Shown here piece by piece: positions 15,744-15,991 of a stretch of 15,991 bases of DNA. Every line of letters begins with the position of its first letter. Within the stretch, counting starts at the first letter, position 1. A program made the translations under genes and the position numbers. Origin of the DNA: an uncultured Lachnospiraceae bacterium. Its GTDB lineage: Bacteria > Bacillota > Clostridia > Lachnospirales > Lachnospiraceae. The stretch spans positions 1 through 15,991 of the forward strand of contig CACZTF010000298.1 of the NCBI GenBank assembly GCA_902784025.1, written 5' to 3'. A model generated the notes under the pieces. The model was not told the origin of the DNA and did no database searches. It saw nothing but the letters and a program-made list of their open reading frames with translations.

Positions 15744-15991
15744 ATGCAGGTAGCAGAAAAGTTTATCAGTATAAACGGAGAAGGTACTCATGCCGGTGAG
15801 CTGGCAGTATTTATAAGATTTCAGGGCTGCAATCTTTCCTGCACTTACTGCGACACTGCCTGGGCCAATAAAAAAGACTGCCACTGCGAAGAAATGTCCC
15901 CGGAAGAGATAGCCGGTTACATAAGATCCACAGGCTTGGCAAATGTTACTATAACCGGCGGGGAACCACTTTTGCAGCAGGATATAAATAA
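15744..15991 (+). CDS. queE: 7-carboxy-7-deazaguanine synthase QueE (radical SAM), 3' end beyond the window
   Basis: The first 82 codons are visible. QueE rearranges 6-carboxytetrahydropterin, the QueD product, to 7-carboxy-7-deazaguanine. The N-terminus shows FISINGEGTHAGELAVFIRFQGCNLSC, with the radical-SAM cluster cysteines C29, C33 and C36 in CX3CX2C (ending TYCDTAW), then the SAM-binding GGEP motif at 72-75. Extra cysteines C46 and C48 follow the cluster loop. ATG 15744 has GAGAGGA (15733-15739) at good spacing. It follows queD by 149 bp and is probably in the same transcript. The remainder lies outside the window, so length and intactness cannot be judged. Confidence 0.93.
   Translation, partial: MQVAEKFISINGEGTHAGELAVFIRFQGCNLSCTYCDTAWANKKDCHCEEMSPEEIAGYIRSTGLANVTITGGEPLLQQDIN

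Overview
The window looks like chromosomal DNA of a low-to-mid GC Firmicute, most likely a clostridium of the Lachnospiraceae. This is inferred from the gene set and order: MutS2 with an Smr domain, a YhaM-type exonuclease, the gdpP-rplI-dnaB block, a short XRE regulator, a preQ1-type leader ahead of queD-queE, and tRNAs without an encoded CCA. No phage, insertion sequence or CRISPR array was seen. Nearly all genes have housekeeping-type functions.

Layout. Two nearly identical tRNA-Pro genes (anticodons CGG and AGG, + strand) lie at 20-219 and end at a strong hairpin terminator. The terminator is shared with mutS2, which runs in from the right on the - strand (288-2693). A divergent promoter region follows, then a long + strand series: YhaM-like exoribonuclease (2905), RlmD-type 23S rRNA uracil methyltransferase (3848), nitroreductase-like protein (5481), patatin-like lipase with a TTG start (6246), an iron-ADH-fold protein that has lost most metal ligands (7217), and a zincin-like metallopeptidase with a long charged tail (8392, overlapping the ADH stop). 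A separate promoter near 9200 starts gdpP-rplI-dnaB (c-di-AMP phosphodiesterase, ribosomal protein L9, replicative helicase). A bidirectional terminator at 13217-13256 separates dnaB from a convergent - strand gene for a zinc-ribbon/one-TM protein with a disordered Asn/Asp/Ser/Tyr-rich tail.

Right end. A near-perfect sigma-A promoter (14524-14552) drives a small XRE-family regulator. Its own intrinsic terminator lies before its stop codon. A structured leader then precedes queD and queE. I read the leader as a preQ1-I type riboswitch: a hairpin, an A-rich tail, a possible pseudoknot, an antiterminator and a terminator. QueD and QueE supply intermediates of 7-deazaguanine (preQ0/preQ1, queuosine) synthesis, so feedback by preQ1 would make sense. 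A 38-codon ORF sits between queD and queE, and queE runs off the end of the window.

The items most worth a second look are the A34 proline tRNA, the metal-ligand-less ADH paralogue, the terminator-before-stop arrangement of the XRE gene, and the leader and small ORF of the queuosine operon.
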